In this document: positions 1 through 8,262 of the stretch, one piece after another
How positions within the stretch are numbered: the first letter of the stretch is position 1
How the letters are laid out: every line of letters begins with the position of its first letter
Assembly: GCF_003205205.1 (NCBI RefSeq)
Contig: NZ_QJRL01000021.1
Location: 37,361 to 101,360, forward strand
Reading direction: 5' to 3'
DNA from: Pseudomonas sp. LB-090624
GTDB taxonomy: Bacteria; Pseudomonadota; Gammaproteobacteria; Pseudomonadales; Pseudomonadaceae
DNA length: 64,000 nt
Notes under the pieces: generated by a model
What the model was told of the DNA's origin: nothing
Database searches by the model: none
What the model saw: only the letters and a program-made list of their open reading frames with translations
Position numbers and translations under genes: made by a program

Positions 1-33
1 TTGACGGCGATAGGGTCGGTAACGGCAACATCG

Positions 34-837
34 CTACTCCAGGACTTCTACCTGCATCCCAACGTCCAACCGCCCGCTGCCATCCACCGCCAGGTTTTGG
101 CCGAACAGCACGTCGCCTTCCTTTTCGCGAAACGTCTTCAGCGTAGCCATAGGCTCACGGTCAGCGCTGCGCTCACCGGTGGCCGGATCGATGGTCGTGA
201 AAATGCACCGCACACTGGGCTTGAGCACCCGGAATTCCAGGCTGCCAATGCGGATGCGTTTCCAGCCATCCTCGGCAAATGGCTCAGCCCCCTGCACCAC
301 CAAATTAGGCCGAAACCGCAGCATTTCCATGGGCCGGCCGATACGCCGGCTCAGCTCGTCCAGCGAGCCCTGGCCAATCAGCAGCAACGGGAAACCGTCG
401 GGAAACGCCGCCCGATCACTGTTGAAACCATAACCATTAGGTAGGTAACGCGCACGCTGCTCCGGGCAATGTACCAGGCGAACGGCCTTGCCCAGCAACG
501 CGCTCAACCAACCTGCCGCCGCATCGCCAGCGTCCGGAACGCGCAGGGTATCGCGCCAAATGGTCACGCCACGCAGGGCTTCGTCGGCAGGCGGCACCGC
601 CACGCGCAGCGGCGCCTGCCCCGGGGCCTGCAACAATAACTGGCCATTGTCGTCGTCATGCGCTTCGATGCGGCCAAGCTGTGGCCAGGCGCGCTGGGTC
701 AGGAAGCGTCCGTTTTCTTCCTCCACCACCATCCAGCGCCGGTCACCCTGCAGCCCCAAACAGCCAACCGCTGAAGCCTGCAGACCTTGCGCCCGCCCCG
801 ACTTCACCGGGTACCGATACAACTCACTGAGAAACAT
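34..837 (-). CDS. MOSC domain-containing protein (YcbX-like)
   Basis: This 267-residue protein has the N-terminal beta-barrel typical of MOSC proteins (starts MFLSELYRYPVKSGR) followed by a C-terminal MOSC domain. Visible family motifs are RFRPNLVV near residue 175 and the cysteine-containing KPSVRCIFTTIDP near 208, then a GENL-like FGQNLAV stretch near the end. MOSC domains handle sulfurated molybdenum cofactor, and the E. coli relative YcbX reduces N-hydroxylated bases. moeA and moaB lie 6 kb away in the same window. The ATG at 835-837 has only a weak GAGG about 10 nt upstream. The family is clear but the substrate is not. Confidence 0.85.
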   Translation of the reverse strand: MFLSELYRYPVKSGRAQGLQASAVGCLGLQGDRRWMVVEEENGRFLTQRAWPQLGRIEAHDDDNGQLLLQAPGQAPLRVAVPPADEALRGVTIWRDTLRVPDAGDAAAGWLSALLGKAVRLVHCPEQRARYLPNGYGFNSDRAAFPDGFPLLLIGQGSLDELSRRIGRPMEMLRFRPNLVVQGAEPFAEDGWKRIRIGSLEFRVLKPSVRCIFTTIDPATGERSADREPMATLKTFREKEGDVLFGQNLAVDGSGRLDVGMQVEVLE

Positions 838-892
838 CCCTGCCGCCTCGCGTCATGCCAAAAGCCAAGCTTATACCTGGCCGGCCCGCGGA

Positions 893-1828
893 TCACGCAG
901 AGGCGATGTCCATCAGCAGCCGCTGCTTGACCACGTCGACCAGGCGATCGGGCTGGAACTTGGACAGGAAGTTGTCGCAGCCCACCTTCTTCACCATCGA
1001 TTCGTTGAAACTGCCCGACAACGAAGTATGCAGCACTACATAGAGCTGACGCAGGCGCGCATCGCTACGAATCTCGGTGGTCAACCGGTAGCCGTCCATT
1101 TCCGGCATTTCGGCGTCGGTAAACACCATCAGCAGCTTCTCGCACACGTCCTCGCCGGCATCGGCCCAGCCCTTGAGCATGCGCAGCGCCTTCAGGCCAT
1201 CACTGGCCACATGCAGCTTCACGCCAAGCTGGGACAGGGTGTCACGCAATTGCGCCAAGGCCACACTGGAGTCGTCTACCAGCAACACTTCGCGGCCACG
1301 CGCCCGGGCCAACACTGGATCGGCCAGTTTCTCGCCGGACACCCGTGCGTTGTACGGCACGATCTCGGCCAGCACCTTCTCTACGTCGATCACCTCCACC
1401 AACTTTTCGTCGACCTTGGTGATAGCGGTCAGGTAATGCTGGCGTCCGGCACTGGTCGGCGGCGGCATGATCGACTCCCAGTTCATGTTGACGATGCGGT
1501 CGACACCGCCCACCAGGAAGGCCTGCACCGACCGGTTGTATTCGGTGACAATGATGGTGCTGTCTGGCCCTGGCTGCAGCGGGCGCATGCCGATCGCCTG
1601 GGACAGGTCGATCACCGGCAGCGTCTGCCCGCGCAGGTTTACCACCCCGCACACGAAGGCATGGCGCTGAGGCATCAGGGTCAGCTTGGGCAGTTGCAGG
1701 ACTTCCTGCACCTTGAACACGTTGATCGCGAACAACTGCCGACCGGCCAGGCGAAACATCAGGATTTCCAGGCGGTTCTCACCCACCAGTTGCGTGCGTT
1801 GGTCTACCGTGTCGAGAATGCCTGCCAT
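893..1828 (-). CDS. cheV: Chemotaxis coupling protein CheV
   Basis: The 311-residue protein has an N-terminal CheW-like domain (residues about 15-160, with CGVVNLRG at 60-67) and a C-terminal receiver domain (about 178-305). The receiver has the acidic pair at D185/D186, the phospho-acceptor D238 in VFTDAEMPEMDG, T268 and K290, so it should be phosphorylated. CheV couples chemoreceptors to CheA, and its phosphorylation is thought to tune adaptation. A sigma-28 promoter lies just upstream, as expected for a motility gene. It sits alone rather than in a che operon, next to a divergent Hpt-like gene. Pseudomonads have several CheV paralogues and I cannot tell which number this is. Confidence 0.93.
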   Translation of the reverse strand: MAGILDTVDQRTQLVGENRLEILMFRLAGRQLFAINVFKVQEVLQLPKLTLMPQRHAFVCGVVNLRGQTLPVIDLSQAIGMRPLQPGPDSTIIVTEYNRSVQAFLVGGVDRIVNMNWESIMPPPTSAGRQHYLTAITKVDEKLVEVIDVEKVLAEIVPYNARVSGEKLADPVLARARGREVLLVDDSSVALAQLRDTLSQLGVKLHVASDGLKALRMLKGWADAGEDVCEKLLMVFTDAEMPEMDGYRLTTEIRSDARLRQLYVVLHTSLSGSFNESMVKKVGCDNFLSKFQPDRLVDVVKQRLLMDIASA

Positions 1829-2176
1829 TGAAAAGCCCCCAGGCTTGAGTCGAGAAAAGTAAAATCATCCACCCTGTATCGGCGGCTTCACGCACACCTT
1901 GACCCTTGCGGGAAAATGCCACGCAACTAATTGATATCACTTTAACATCATGCTTAACTCAGGACACTGACGGGTCAATCAAGCACCTGATAAAAGTTCC
2001 CAAGCTGGGCCGCTTATCGGGGAAACCCTTACCGGTAATCAGGTGCAACCTGATATTCGCGATATCCTTTAGCCATTAATGTGACGCCATTCTCATTGCA
2101 TGAATGGAGTCAGGCTTTTGCTAGCTATCGTTTCGGCGTGCCCATCCCCTGCGCCCATGCCACCCGCGGGGCGCTG
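1829..2176. other. Divergent intergenic region between cheV and the Hpt-like gene
   Basis: This 348-bp stretch holds the cheV sigma-28 promoter (1877-1902). On the plus strand TAAA (1991) and GCCGCTTA (2009) are too close together for a good sigma-28 site. An AT-rich tract lies around 1925-1960. No open reading frame or RNA gene is apparent. Confidence 0.5.
1877..1902 (-). promoter_or_regulatory. Sigma-28 (FliA) promoter for cheV
   Basis: Reading the minus strand, TCAAG is followed after 14 nt by GCCGATA, ending about 50 nt before the cheV ATG. This fits the FliA consensus used in Pseudomonas (TCAAG...GCCGATA). The aer promoter at 19224-19249 has exactly the same spacing. Confidence 0.75.
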
Positions 2177-2710
2177 ATGGTGGACTCTGCCTTATCGTTC
2201 GATGAAGCCTTGCGGGGTTTTCTGCTGGATGCCCAAGTGCTACTGACCCAGGCGCATGAATGCCTGCGGCATCTGGAACTGATCGACAACGATCCGGATG
2301 CCTGCCGCTGCCTGGAAAATACCCTCGACGGCCTCGCTCGCCAGGCCACACGCCTGGGCCTGCGTGAAGTAGCGCATTACTCAAGTGCCCTGCAGCAGTT
2401 GCTCGCCCCGGCCTGCCACGGCGGCTGTCTGCAACGAGAAGCCCTGCCAGCGGTACAGGCCTGCCTTACCCTGCTGGCGTGGCAGTTGGAGCTGGTCGAC
2501 CCCCGGACCGGGCGGCTTAACCTGGACATCGGCGAACAGTTGGTCTTGCTGGGCGAGTTGGCCAAAGCCGTGCAGCAACCCTTCGCGCCGGCCTGTGCCG
2601 CTTGCGATGAGCACGGTAGCCCTTGCATTCATCCGCATGCTGACGTGGCAGCCGGCACGCGTACCGGGCGCCTGCCCCCGTCGCATCAACCTGCAGCCAA
2701 GGGCAACTAA
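2177..2710 (+). CDS. Degenerate Hpt-like protein lacking the phospho-histidine
   Basis: This is a 177-residue protein if the ATG at 2177 is used; the frame stays open to an upstream ATG-like start at 2081. Residues 8-75 have the helical pattern of a histidine phosphotransfer (Hpt) domain. The usual H-T-L-K-G-S active-site motif reads N48-T-L-D-G-L here, with the downstream R-L-G-L turn preserved. The histidine is therefore replaced by asparagine and the lysine by aspartate, so phosphotransfer is unlikely. The C-terminal 60 residues are low in recognisable features and contain several cysteines and histidines (CAACDEHGSPCIHPH). It lies divergent from cheV and ahead of a kinase/regulator pair. 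A role as a docking or inhibitory partner is inference. Confidence 0.7.
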   Translation: MVDSALSFDEALRGFLLDAQVLLTQAHECLRHLELIDNDPDACRCLENTLDGLARQATRLGLREVAHYSSALQQLLAPACHGGCLQREALPAVQACLTLLAWQLELVDPRTGRLNLDIGEQLVLLGELAKAVQQPFAPACAACDEHGSPCIHPHADVAAGTRTGRLPPSHQPAAKGN

Positions 2711-3055
2711 GTACGTGTATCCCAGCCCGGCACCGGTCGAACTTGGAAAGTTCTGCAAGTTCTTCGTGGGCGAAGTTGCACCGTTGCCACGCTAGTTGCC
2801 GAACGGTGCGCAGCACTCGATTCAAGGGTGGCACTTTGCTACCCGAAAATGCCCGACCAGTCTGCGTTTCAAAGGGTTTCCCAGCCGCGACCGATGCAAT
2901 CCGAAGTGGTAACATGCGCCCCCACAAACGCTTGCGAGCCGCACAAAAGTTGCAAGATCACGCGTTCAGAAAAACATCGAAAGTACTGCGCCAAAGCCTC
3001 TGACCAGCATTGTGCAAGGCCCACCATCAGCAATACTTCAGTGGCTTCCCTAACT
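2711..3055. other. Intergenic region before the histidine kinase
   Basis: I see no RNA gene, terminator with a T-run, or repeat in this 345-bp stretch. The kinase frame is open through much of it (from 2828), but the translated sequence there is low-complexity and unlike the family, so I treat it as upstream DNA. Confidence 0.4.
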
Positions 3056-3952
3056 ATGTTCCCACGCTTGAAGACTACTTTGCGTTGCGTCTCCCGCACG
3101 GCCCTGCTGCGCTGGGCAACGGCCGGGCTGTGGGTGGCCTCGCTGGGGGCCAATGTGGCGCTGTCCCTGGCCAGCCAGGCGATCCCGGCCAGCTTGCTGC
3201 TGCTGCAACTGGCCGCCACGGTGGGCGCCGCCGTGCAGCTGGGCTTGGGCGCCAGGTCGATCAGCCTGCGCCCGGCAGAACTGGCCGAGCGCATGCTCAA
3301 GGTGCAGGAAGATGAACGTCAGCACCTGAGCCGGGAGCTGCACGACGACATCGGCCAGTCGCTCACCGCTGCCAAGCTGCAATTGCAATGGCTGCAACGG
3401 CGCATGCCCGACGAACTGCAAGGCCACTGCGACGCCCTGCGCAATACCCTGGATGCCACCCTGGGCAACGTGCGCGACGTATCCGCCCTGCTCAACCCTC
3501 GGCAGTTGGCCAGCCTTGGCCTGGAAGCCAGCCTTCGCGCCCATCTGGTACGCACCCTGGCCAGCTCCAACGTGCATTGGAGCCTGGCTTGCAACCAGCG
3601 CCTGGGCGGCATTGACGAGGCAGTGGCCATGGCCGTGTTCCGTATCACCCAAGAGGCGGTTACCAACATGCTGCGCCACGCCAAGGCACACAATCTGGTC
3701 ATCCGCCTGCAGCGCACGCCCGAGGGGCTGGCGCTGGGGATCCACGATGATGGCGTGGGCTTTGTGCCCGTTCGCCACCCGGCCGAAGCCGGCCAGCGCG
3801 GCCTGGCCGGCATGCAGGAGCGGGTAACCGCGCTGCAGGGTAGCCTCGACATCACCAGCCAGCCTGGCCTCGGCACGCAGATCGAGGCGATGTTTCCCTG
3901 GCCGCCGCGCACCCAGCAACGCGCCCGGAGTAGTGCCGCCCATGACCTGTAG
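3056..3952 (+). CDS. NarL-type membrane sensor histidine kinase
   Basis: The 298-residue protein starting at ATG 3056 has two short hydrophobic helices (about 18-38 and 43-64) with almost no periplasmic loop. A HisKA_3 dimerisation region follows with H96 in SRELHDDIGQS, then an HATPase domain with N-box N204 (QEAVTNMLRHA), G1 box DDGVGF (231-236) and a final RGLAGMQERV loop. This is the NarX/DegS-like architecture that pairs with LuxR/NarL regulators. The next gene is such a regulator and overlaps this stop codon. There is no obvious sensor domain, so the signal is probably membrane-derived or intramembrane. The start is uncertain because no strong ribosome site precedes 3056. Confidence 0.85.
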   Translation: MFPRLKTTLRCVSRTALLRWATAGLWVASLGANVALSLASQAIPASLLLLQLAATVGAAVQLGLGARSISLRPAELAERMLKVQEDERQHLSRELHDDIGQSLTAAKLQLQWLQRRMPDELQGHCDALRNTLDATLGNVRDVSALLNPRQLASLGLEASLRAHLVRTLASSNVHWSLACNQRLGGIDEAVAMAVFRITQEAVTNMLRHAKAHNLVIRLQRTPEGLALGIHDDGVGFVPVRHPAEAGQRGLAGMQERVTALQGSLDITSQPGLGTQIEAMFPWPPRTQQRARSSAAHDL

Positions 3953-4601
3953 ACTGCTTTTGGTAGACGATCACTCACTGATCCGCGCCGGGGTGCGCGC
4001 ACTGGTCTGCGACATCCCAGGCTATGAAGTGATCGGCGAAGCCGACGATGGCAGCCAACTGCTGGATCAGGTTCGCACGCTGGCGCCTGACATTGTCTTG
4101 CTGGACATCTCGATGCGTTCGACCAGCGGCCTGGATGCCCTCACTCACCTGCGGGCCAGCGGCAACACCTGCAAGGTGCTGATCCTGTCGATGCATACCG
4201 ATCCGGACCTGATCATGCGCGCGCTGGAAAGCGGTGCCCAGGGTTACTTGCTCAAGGACACCAGTGCCACTGAACTGGAGCAAGCACTGGTGGCAGTGCG
4301 TAACGGCGAGCGCTACCTAAGCCCGGCCATCGCCCACACGGTCATCAACCAGGCACTGCGGCACTCCAGGCAGGGCAAGCAAGTGGCCGGCGAACGGCAC
4401 ACACTGACTGCGCGGCAGCTGGAAATCCTGCGCCTCATCGTGCGGGGTAAATCGACCCGGGAAATCGCTGCGGGCCTGAGCCTCTCGATCAAGACCGTGG
4501 AAACCCACCGCTCGCAGATCATGAAGCGCCTGCAGATTCATGACGTGGCAGGCCTGGTGCTGTTCGCCGTGCGCGAGAAGATCATCAGCCTGGACGACTG
4601 A
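3942..4601 (+). CDS. NarL/LuxR-family response regulator
   Basis: This 219-residue regulator has a receiver domain (1-120; D9/D10, phospho-acceptor D55 in IVLLDISM) and a LuxR-type helix-turn-helix (about 155-215; LTARQLEILRLIVRGKS followed by KTVETHRSQIMKRL). It overlaps the kinase gene by 11 nt, so the two are translationally coupled and form a cognate pair. A GTG at 3933 in the same frame is an alternative start; GGAG at 3927-3930 fits the ATG better. It ends tail-to-tail with the YegS-type kinase gene, overlapping by 17 nt. The regulon cannot be read from the sequence. Confidence 0.9.
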   Translation: MTCRLLLVDDHSLIRAGVRALVCDIPGYEVIGEADDGSQLLDQVRTLAPDIVLLDISMRSTSGLDALTHLRASGNTCKVLILSMHTDPDLIMRALESGAQGYLLKDTSATELEQALVAVRNGERYLSPAIAHTVINQALRHSRQGKQVAGERHTLTARQLEILRLIVRGKSTREIAAGLSLSIKTVETHRSQIMKRLQIHDVAGLVLFAVREKIISLDD

Positions 4602-5472
4602 GCAACGGCGACCCGGCCGGCAAGTGCAGGCGCAACGCTGCGGGCCGGGCCTGGAAACGCAGGTTGTCAGCCTGCAAGGGTTCGCCATCGAGATTGATAT
4701 CCAGCCCCTGGGAGCTCTTGATCTCGACCCAAGGCAACCTCGCCCGGACGAACAGGCCGTCGCCAGCCAACAGGTCGCGTAACGCCCCGACCACCTCTTG
4801 CGGTGCAGGCAGGATGGCGATATCGAGCAAGCCGTCGTTGACCACCGCCTCGGGGCACAGCACTTGCCCACCGCCAGCCTGGCGGCCATTACCGATACCC
4901 AGCGCCAGCAGTGGCCCCTGCCAGTGAAATTCCGGCCCTTGCAGCTCTACCGACGCGGCCTCCAGTTCACTGAAGCGCGACAAGCCGGTGAACAGGTAGG
5001 CAGCAGCACCCAGCACTTTCTTCAGGTCTTCGGAGGTATTGGCCGTGACCTGGCTGCCAAAGCCGCCCGTGGCCATGTTCAGGAACAGTTGGTCGCCGGC
5101 CTGCCCCAGGTCTATCGGCTGGGGGTCGACATTCAGCAGGGCCAGCGCCGAAGCTGGCTCCAGGGGGATACCGGCAGCCTTGGCGAAATCGTTGGCCGTG
5201 CCCAGCGGCAGCAAGACCAGGCTGGCATCGGTACCCGCCTGGCCCATGGCCTCGGCCACATCACGCAACGTGCCATCGCCACCACCGGCGACGATATGCG
5301 TGTAGCCCGCCGCCAGCGCCTCGCCCACCAGGCGCTGCGCGTCACCCGCCTCCCAGGTAACCCGCACATCGAGCACCCAGCCGCTGTCGCGCAGGTCGCT
5401 CACGGCACTGCGCAACTCTTCGTTCATTGCCTGCTTGCCATGCAGGACCAGCATTGCCTTGCGCTCTTGCAT
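4585..5472 (-). CDS. yegS: YegS/DagK-family lipid kinase
   Basis: This 295-residue cytosolic kinase phosphorylates lipid alcohols in the YegS/diacylglycerol kinase catalytic family. The nucleotide-binding motif GGGDGT lies at residues 63-68, followed by PLGTANDFA near 101 and a C-terminal beta-rich domain with DGEPLQ. The start at ATG 5470-5472 was chosen because GGAGA sits 7 nt upstream. The frame extends 16 codons further but without a ribosome site. The 3' end overlaps the convergent regulator gene. In E. coli YegS the natural substrate is not settled (phosphatidylglycerol in vitro), and the same uncertainty applies here. Confidence 0.88.
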   Translation of the reverse strand: MQERKAMLVLHGKQAMNEELRSAVSDLRDSGWVLDVRVTWEAGDAQRLVGEALAAGYTHIVAGGGDGTLRDVAEAMGQAGTDASLVLLPLGTANDFAKAAGIPLEPASALALLNVDPQPIDLGQAGDQLFLNMATGGFGSQVTANTSEDLKKVLGAAAYLFTGLSRFSELEAASVELQGPEFHWQGPLLALGIGNGRQAGGGQVLCPEAVVNDGLLDIAILPAPQEVVGALRDLLAGDGLFVRARLPWVEIKSSQGLDINLDGEPLQADNLRFQARPAALRLHLPAGSPLLSRPG

Positions 5473-5799
5473 GTGCGCGTCTCCGTGAAGTTGGCCAACC
5501 CCTATCTCGACCACAGGCATACAGGGATCGTTGCATGCGCGCCGAAAAACAGGGTCTCCGGGCTCAGGAAAATGATGGCATTTTTCACACGGCCGGCAAT
5601 GCCCGGCTATGCTCTGCTAATGAACCTTTGACAAGTTTTTGACCTGAGCAGGGAATCAACTCAGGCGAGTCAGCCTTTTGACTTTCCGATGCCCAGCCCT
5701 GCCTCGATCTTAGCCATGGACGCGCCCCCCGGCAGTGTTGCCTGAACACTGCCGCGGGCGCGTCTTGCCATCTGCTGCCGTCAATGAGGATTCCGGGTC
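5473..5799. other. Divergent intergenic region between yegS and the glycosyltransferase
   Basis: The 327-bp region separates two divergent genes. Its main feature is the strong hairpin at 5721-5762. No small gene was convincing. Confidence 0.4.
5721..5762. promoter_or_regulatory. Strong two-part inverted repeat in the glycosyltransferase leader
   Basis: GGCAGTGTT (5731-5739) and AACACTGCC (5745-5753) are perfect complements around a 5-nt loop. The stem continues with CGCGCCC (5721-5727) pairing GGGCGCG (5756-5762). There is no T-run, so it is not a standard terminator. It lies 38 nt before the glycosyltransferase ATG and could act as an operator or as leader RNA structure. Confidence 0.5.
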
Positions 5800-7047
5800 A
5801 TGCGCATTCTCTGGACACTGCCTTACCTGCCCTGGCCAACCACCAGCGGCAGCAAGACCCGGCAATACCACCTGCTGCGTGCACTGGCCCAGCGGGGCCA
5901 CCGAATTACCTTGCTGGTGCAGTCGAAAATCCCCCTCAACGACAGCGCGCGCGATGCGTTGGAACCGTTGCTCGAGCGCTTGATCGTTGTGCCGCGGCGG
6001 CCGCTGCACAGCCCGCTCAACCTGCTGGCCTCACCGATCATCGACTACCCCATGCGGGCGATCATCAACGGCTTGTCGCCTTGCCTGCGGCATCGCTTCG
6101 AACAACTGCTGGACGAAGCTTGGGACGTGATCCAGATCGAGCACAGCTACAGTTTCCAACCTTTCGAAAAGGCCCTGCAGGCCCGCGGTGTGCCCTACAT
6201 GCTCAGCGAGCACACCCTGGAGTCGGTCATGGGTGGCGCCTGCCACGACCGCCTGCCGCTGTGGCTGCGACCGCTCAACGCATTCGACCGCTGGCGCTAC
6301 CGGCGCTGGGAGCACCGCGTGCTGCGCCAGCCCACCGAGCTGGTGGCAGTGAGTGCCCACGATGCCGAGCTGATTGCGCAGATCAGCGGGCGCCCGGTCA
6401 ACGTGGTGGTCAATGGCGTGGACTGTGATTTCTATCAGCACGTACAACCTGCACTGCACAGCCAGCGCCTGTTGTTTGTCGGCAATTTCGAGTATGGCGC
6501 CAACCTGGAGGCCATAGAATGGGCGCTGGAAGATATCATGCCGCAAGTGTGGATGAGCAACCCTGCGGTTCGCCTGGCCATCGCCGGGCATGCCATGCCC
6601 GCCAGCTGGAAACTGCACTGGAACGACCCGCGCATCGAATGGTTTGGTTACCGCCCCGACCTGCGAGAGCTGCAACGGCGCTCGGCACTGTTCTTCGCCC
6701 CCCTGCGCTACGCCGGTGGTTCGAAGGTGAAGATTCTCGAAGCGATGGCTGCCGGCTTGCCGGTGATCACCACCGGCAAAGGCGTTTCAGGCCTGGCTGC
6801 GAACAATGGCGAACACTACCTCGGCAGTGATGATGGTGACCAACTGGCGTTGCTGATCACCCAACTGCTCAACCAGCCTTGGCGCATGAGCCAGTTGAGC
6901 GATGCCGGTCGCCAGTTCGCCCGCCAGCGTCACGACTGGCGCGTAGCCGCCCAGCAGCTGGAAAACGTGCACATGCGCCTGACCCAGACAGCGCCGGCCG
7001 AAGCCGCACCGCTGGGTGGTTCCTGGCTAGGCCGCTCAGCCAAGTAG
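5800..7047 (+). CDS. Glycosyltransferase (GT4-like, GT-B fold)
   Basis: The 415-residue protein starts with the GT-B nucleotide-sugar transferase pattern (MRILWTLPYLPWPTTSGS...R). A C-terminal domain holds the donor-binding region FAPLRYAGGSKVKILEAMA followed by GLPVITT (about 300-330), the family's G-G-x-x-x-K...E signature. A central block reads LLFVGNFEYGANLEA. Such enzymes build surface or capsular polysaccharide, but this gene stands alone rather than in a polysaccharide cluster, so its acceptor is unknown. GAGGA about 10 nt upstream supports the ATG at 5800. Its 3' end overlaps convergent moeA by 12 nt. Confidence 0.88.
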   Translation: MRILWTLPYLPWPTTSGSKTRQYHLLRALAQRGHRITLLVQSKIPLNDSARDALEPLLERLIVVPRRPLHSPLNLLASPIIDYPMRAIINGLSPCLRHRFEQLLDEAWDVIQIEHSYSFQPFEKALQARGVPYMLSEHTLESVMGGACHDRLPLWLRPLNAFDRWRYRRWEHRVLRQPTELVAVSAHDAELIAQISGRPVNVVVNGVDCDFYQHVQPALHSQRLLFVGNFEYGANLEAIEWALEDIMPQVWMSNPAVRLAIAGHAMPASWKLHWNDPRIEWFGYRPDLRELQRRSALFFAPLRYAGGSKVKILEAMAAGLPVITTGKGVSGLAANNGEHYLGSDDGDQLALLITQLLNQPWRMSQLSDAGRQFARQRHDWRVAAQQLENVHMRLTQTAPAEAAPLGGSWLGRSAK

Positions 7048-8262
7048 CTCGCTGAAAGGGATGAAGGGGACGCTGTCGCCCGGTTTCGGCGTACTGCCTT
7101 CGCGCACTTCCACCAGCCCTTCGGCCCAGGCTGCGCTACGCAACACACCCGAGCTCTGGTTCTTGTAGATGCGCACCTGGCCCTGCTCGATGCGCGCACG
7201 CAAGTATTCGCGGCGCGTACCAGGTTTGGGCCAGTCAAAACCCGCCGGCATGTCGAAACGCAGGGGGGTCACATCGGCCACCCCCTGGCGCCGCAACAGG
7301 TACGGACGGGTCAGCAGGCCGAAGGTAACCAGGGTCGACGCTGGGTTACCCGGCAGGCCGATCACCGGCACACCCTGGAAGTGGCCAAAGGTCAGCGGCT
7401 TGCCCGGCTTGATCGCCAGCTTCCACAACGCCAGCTCACCGGCTTCGCGCAGGGCAGCCCCGAGGTAGTCGGCCTCGCCCACCGAAACCCCGCCGGTGGA
7501 GAGGATCAGGTCGACATCGCCCAACCCGGCCAGGCACGCGCAGGTACGCGCCAGGTCATCGGGCAGGATCCCTGCGTCAACCACGTCGCAACCCAGCCGC
7601 TGCAACCAGCTGACCAGCAACCGGCGGTTGCTGTTGTAGATTTGCCCGGGGCCCAGCGGCAGGCCAGGCTCGACCAGCTCGTCACCTGTGGACAGCACCG
7701 CTACCTTCACCTTGCGCACCACGTCCAGACTGCCATGCCCCAGGGTCGCAGCCAGGCCCAGTTCGATCGGGCCAAGGCGGGTGCCCGCGCTCATCACCTG
7801 TTCACCCTTGCGGGTTTCCTGGCCCTGTGGGCGAATGTTCTGTTCAGCCTGCAGCGCTGCAAGGAAGCGCACCCGGCCATCCTCGAGTACTTCGGTGTTT
7901 TCCTGCATCTCGACGCAGTCGGCACCTTCCGGCACGGGTGCACCGGTAAAGATCCGCGCACAGGTGCCCGGCTGCAGCGGCTGCGGCGCATGGCCGGCGA
8001 AAACCCGCTGGCTGACCTGCAGCGGCTCGCCATGCCAGTCGGCCAGGCGTAACGCATAACCATCCATGGCGCTGTTCGGCCAGGGCGGCAGGTCGAGCGA
8101 GGCCACCAGGTCGCAGGCCAACACGCGGCCTTCGGCCGCCGCCAGTGGCACGTTCTCGGTCTCGCGGATCGGTGCGGCCGCGGCCAGCGCCAGCAGTTGC
8201 TCCAGAGCCTGCTCAACCGGCATCAGAGGCCGAGCCTGGTGGGCCTCAGCCACGGCTGTCAC
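7036..8262 (-). CDS. moeA: Molybdopterin molybdenumtransferase MoeA
   Basis: The 408-residue MoeA inserts molybdate into adenylylated molybdopterin to give active cofactor. Visible signatures are PPWPNSAMDGYALR (about 60-73), the MoCF-biosynthesis domain with VAVLSTGDELVEPG (about 187-200) and LSTGGVSVGEADYL (about 255-268), and PGKPLTFG with IGLPGNP near 290-315. The length is normal for the family. Its start overlaps the end of moaB by 17 nt, giving a two-gene operon. The cofactor made here would serve enzymes such as the nitrate reductase implied by the nas genes at 40-46 kb. Confidence 0.95.
   Translation of the reverse strand: MTAVAEAHQARPLMPVEQALEQLLALAAAAPIRETENVPLAAAEGRVLACDLVASLDLPPWPNSAMDGYALRLADWHGEPLQVSQRVFAGHAPQPLQPGTCARIFTGAPVPEGADCVEMQENTEVLEDGRVRFLAALQAEQNIRPQGQETRKGEQVMSAGTRLGPIELGLAATLGHGSLDVVRKVKVAVLSTGDELVEPGLPLGPGQIYNSNRRLLVSWLQRLGCDVVDAGILPDDLARTCACLAGLGDVDLILSTGGVSVGEADYLGAALREAGELALWKLAIKPGKPLTFGHFQGVPVIGLPGNPASTLVTFGLLTRPYLLRRQGVADVTPLRFDMPAGFDWPKPGTRREYLRARIEQGQVRIYKNQSSGVLRSAAWAEGLVEVREGSTPKPGDSVPFIPFSELLG

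Noticed and set aside
1991..2016. Possible sigma-28 promoter for the Hpt-like gene
   Set aside because: TAAA and GCCGCTTA are one base too close and the -10 deviates from GCCGATA; the cheV and aer sites are much better.
2828..3055. N-terminal extension of the histidine kinase
   Set aside because: The extra 76 codons translate to cysteine- and proline-rich sequence unlike a sensor domain, and no ribosome site supports the upstream ATG.
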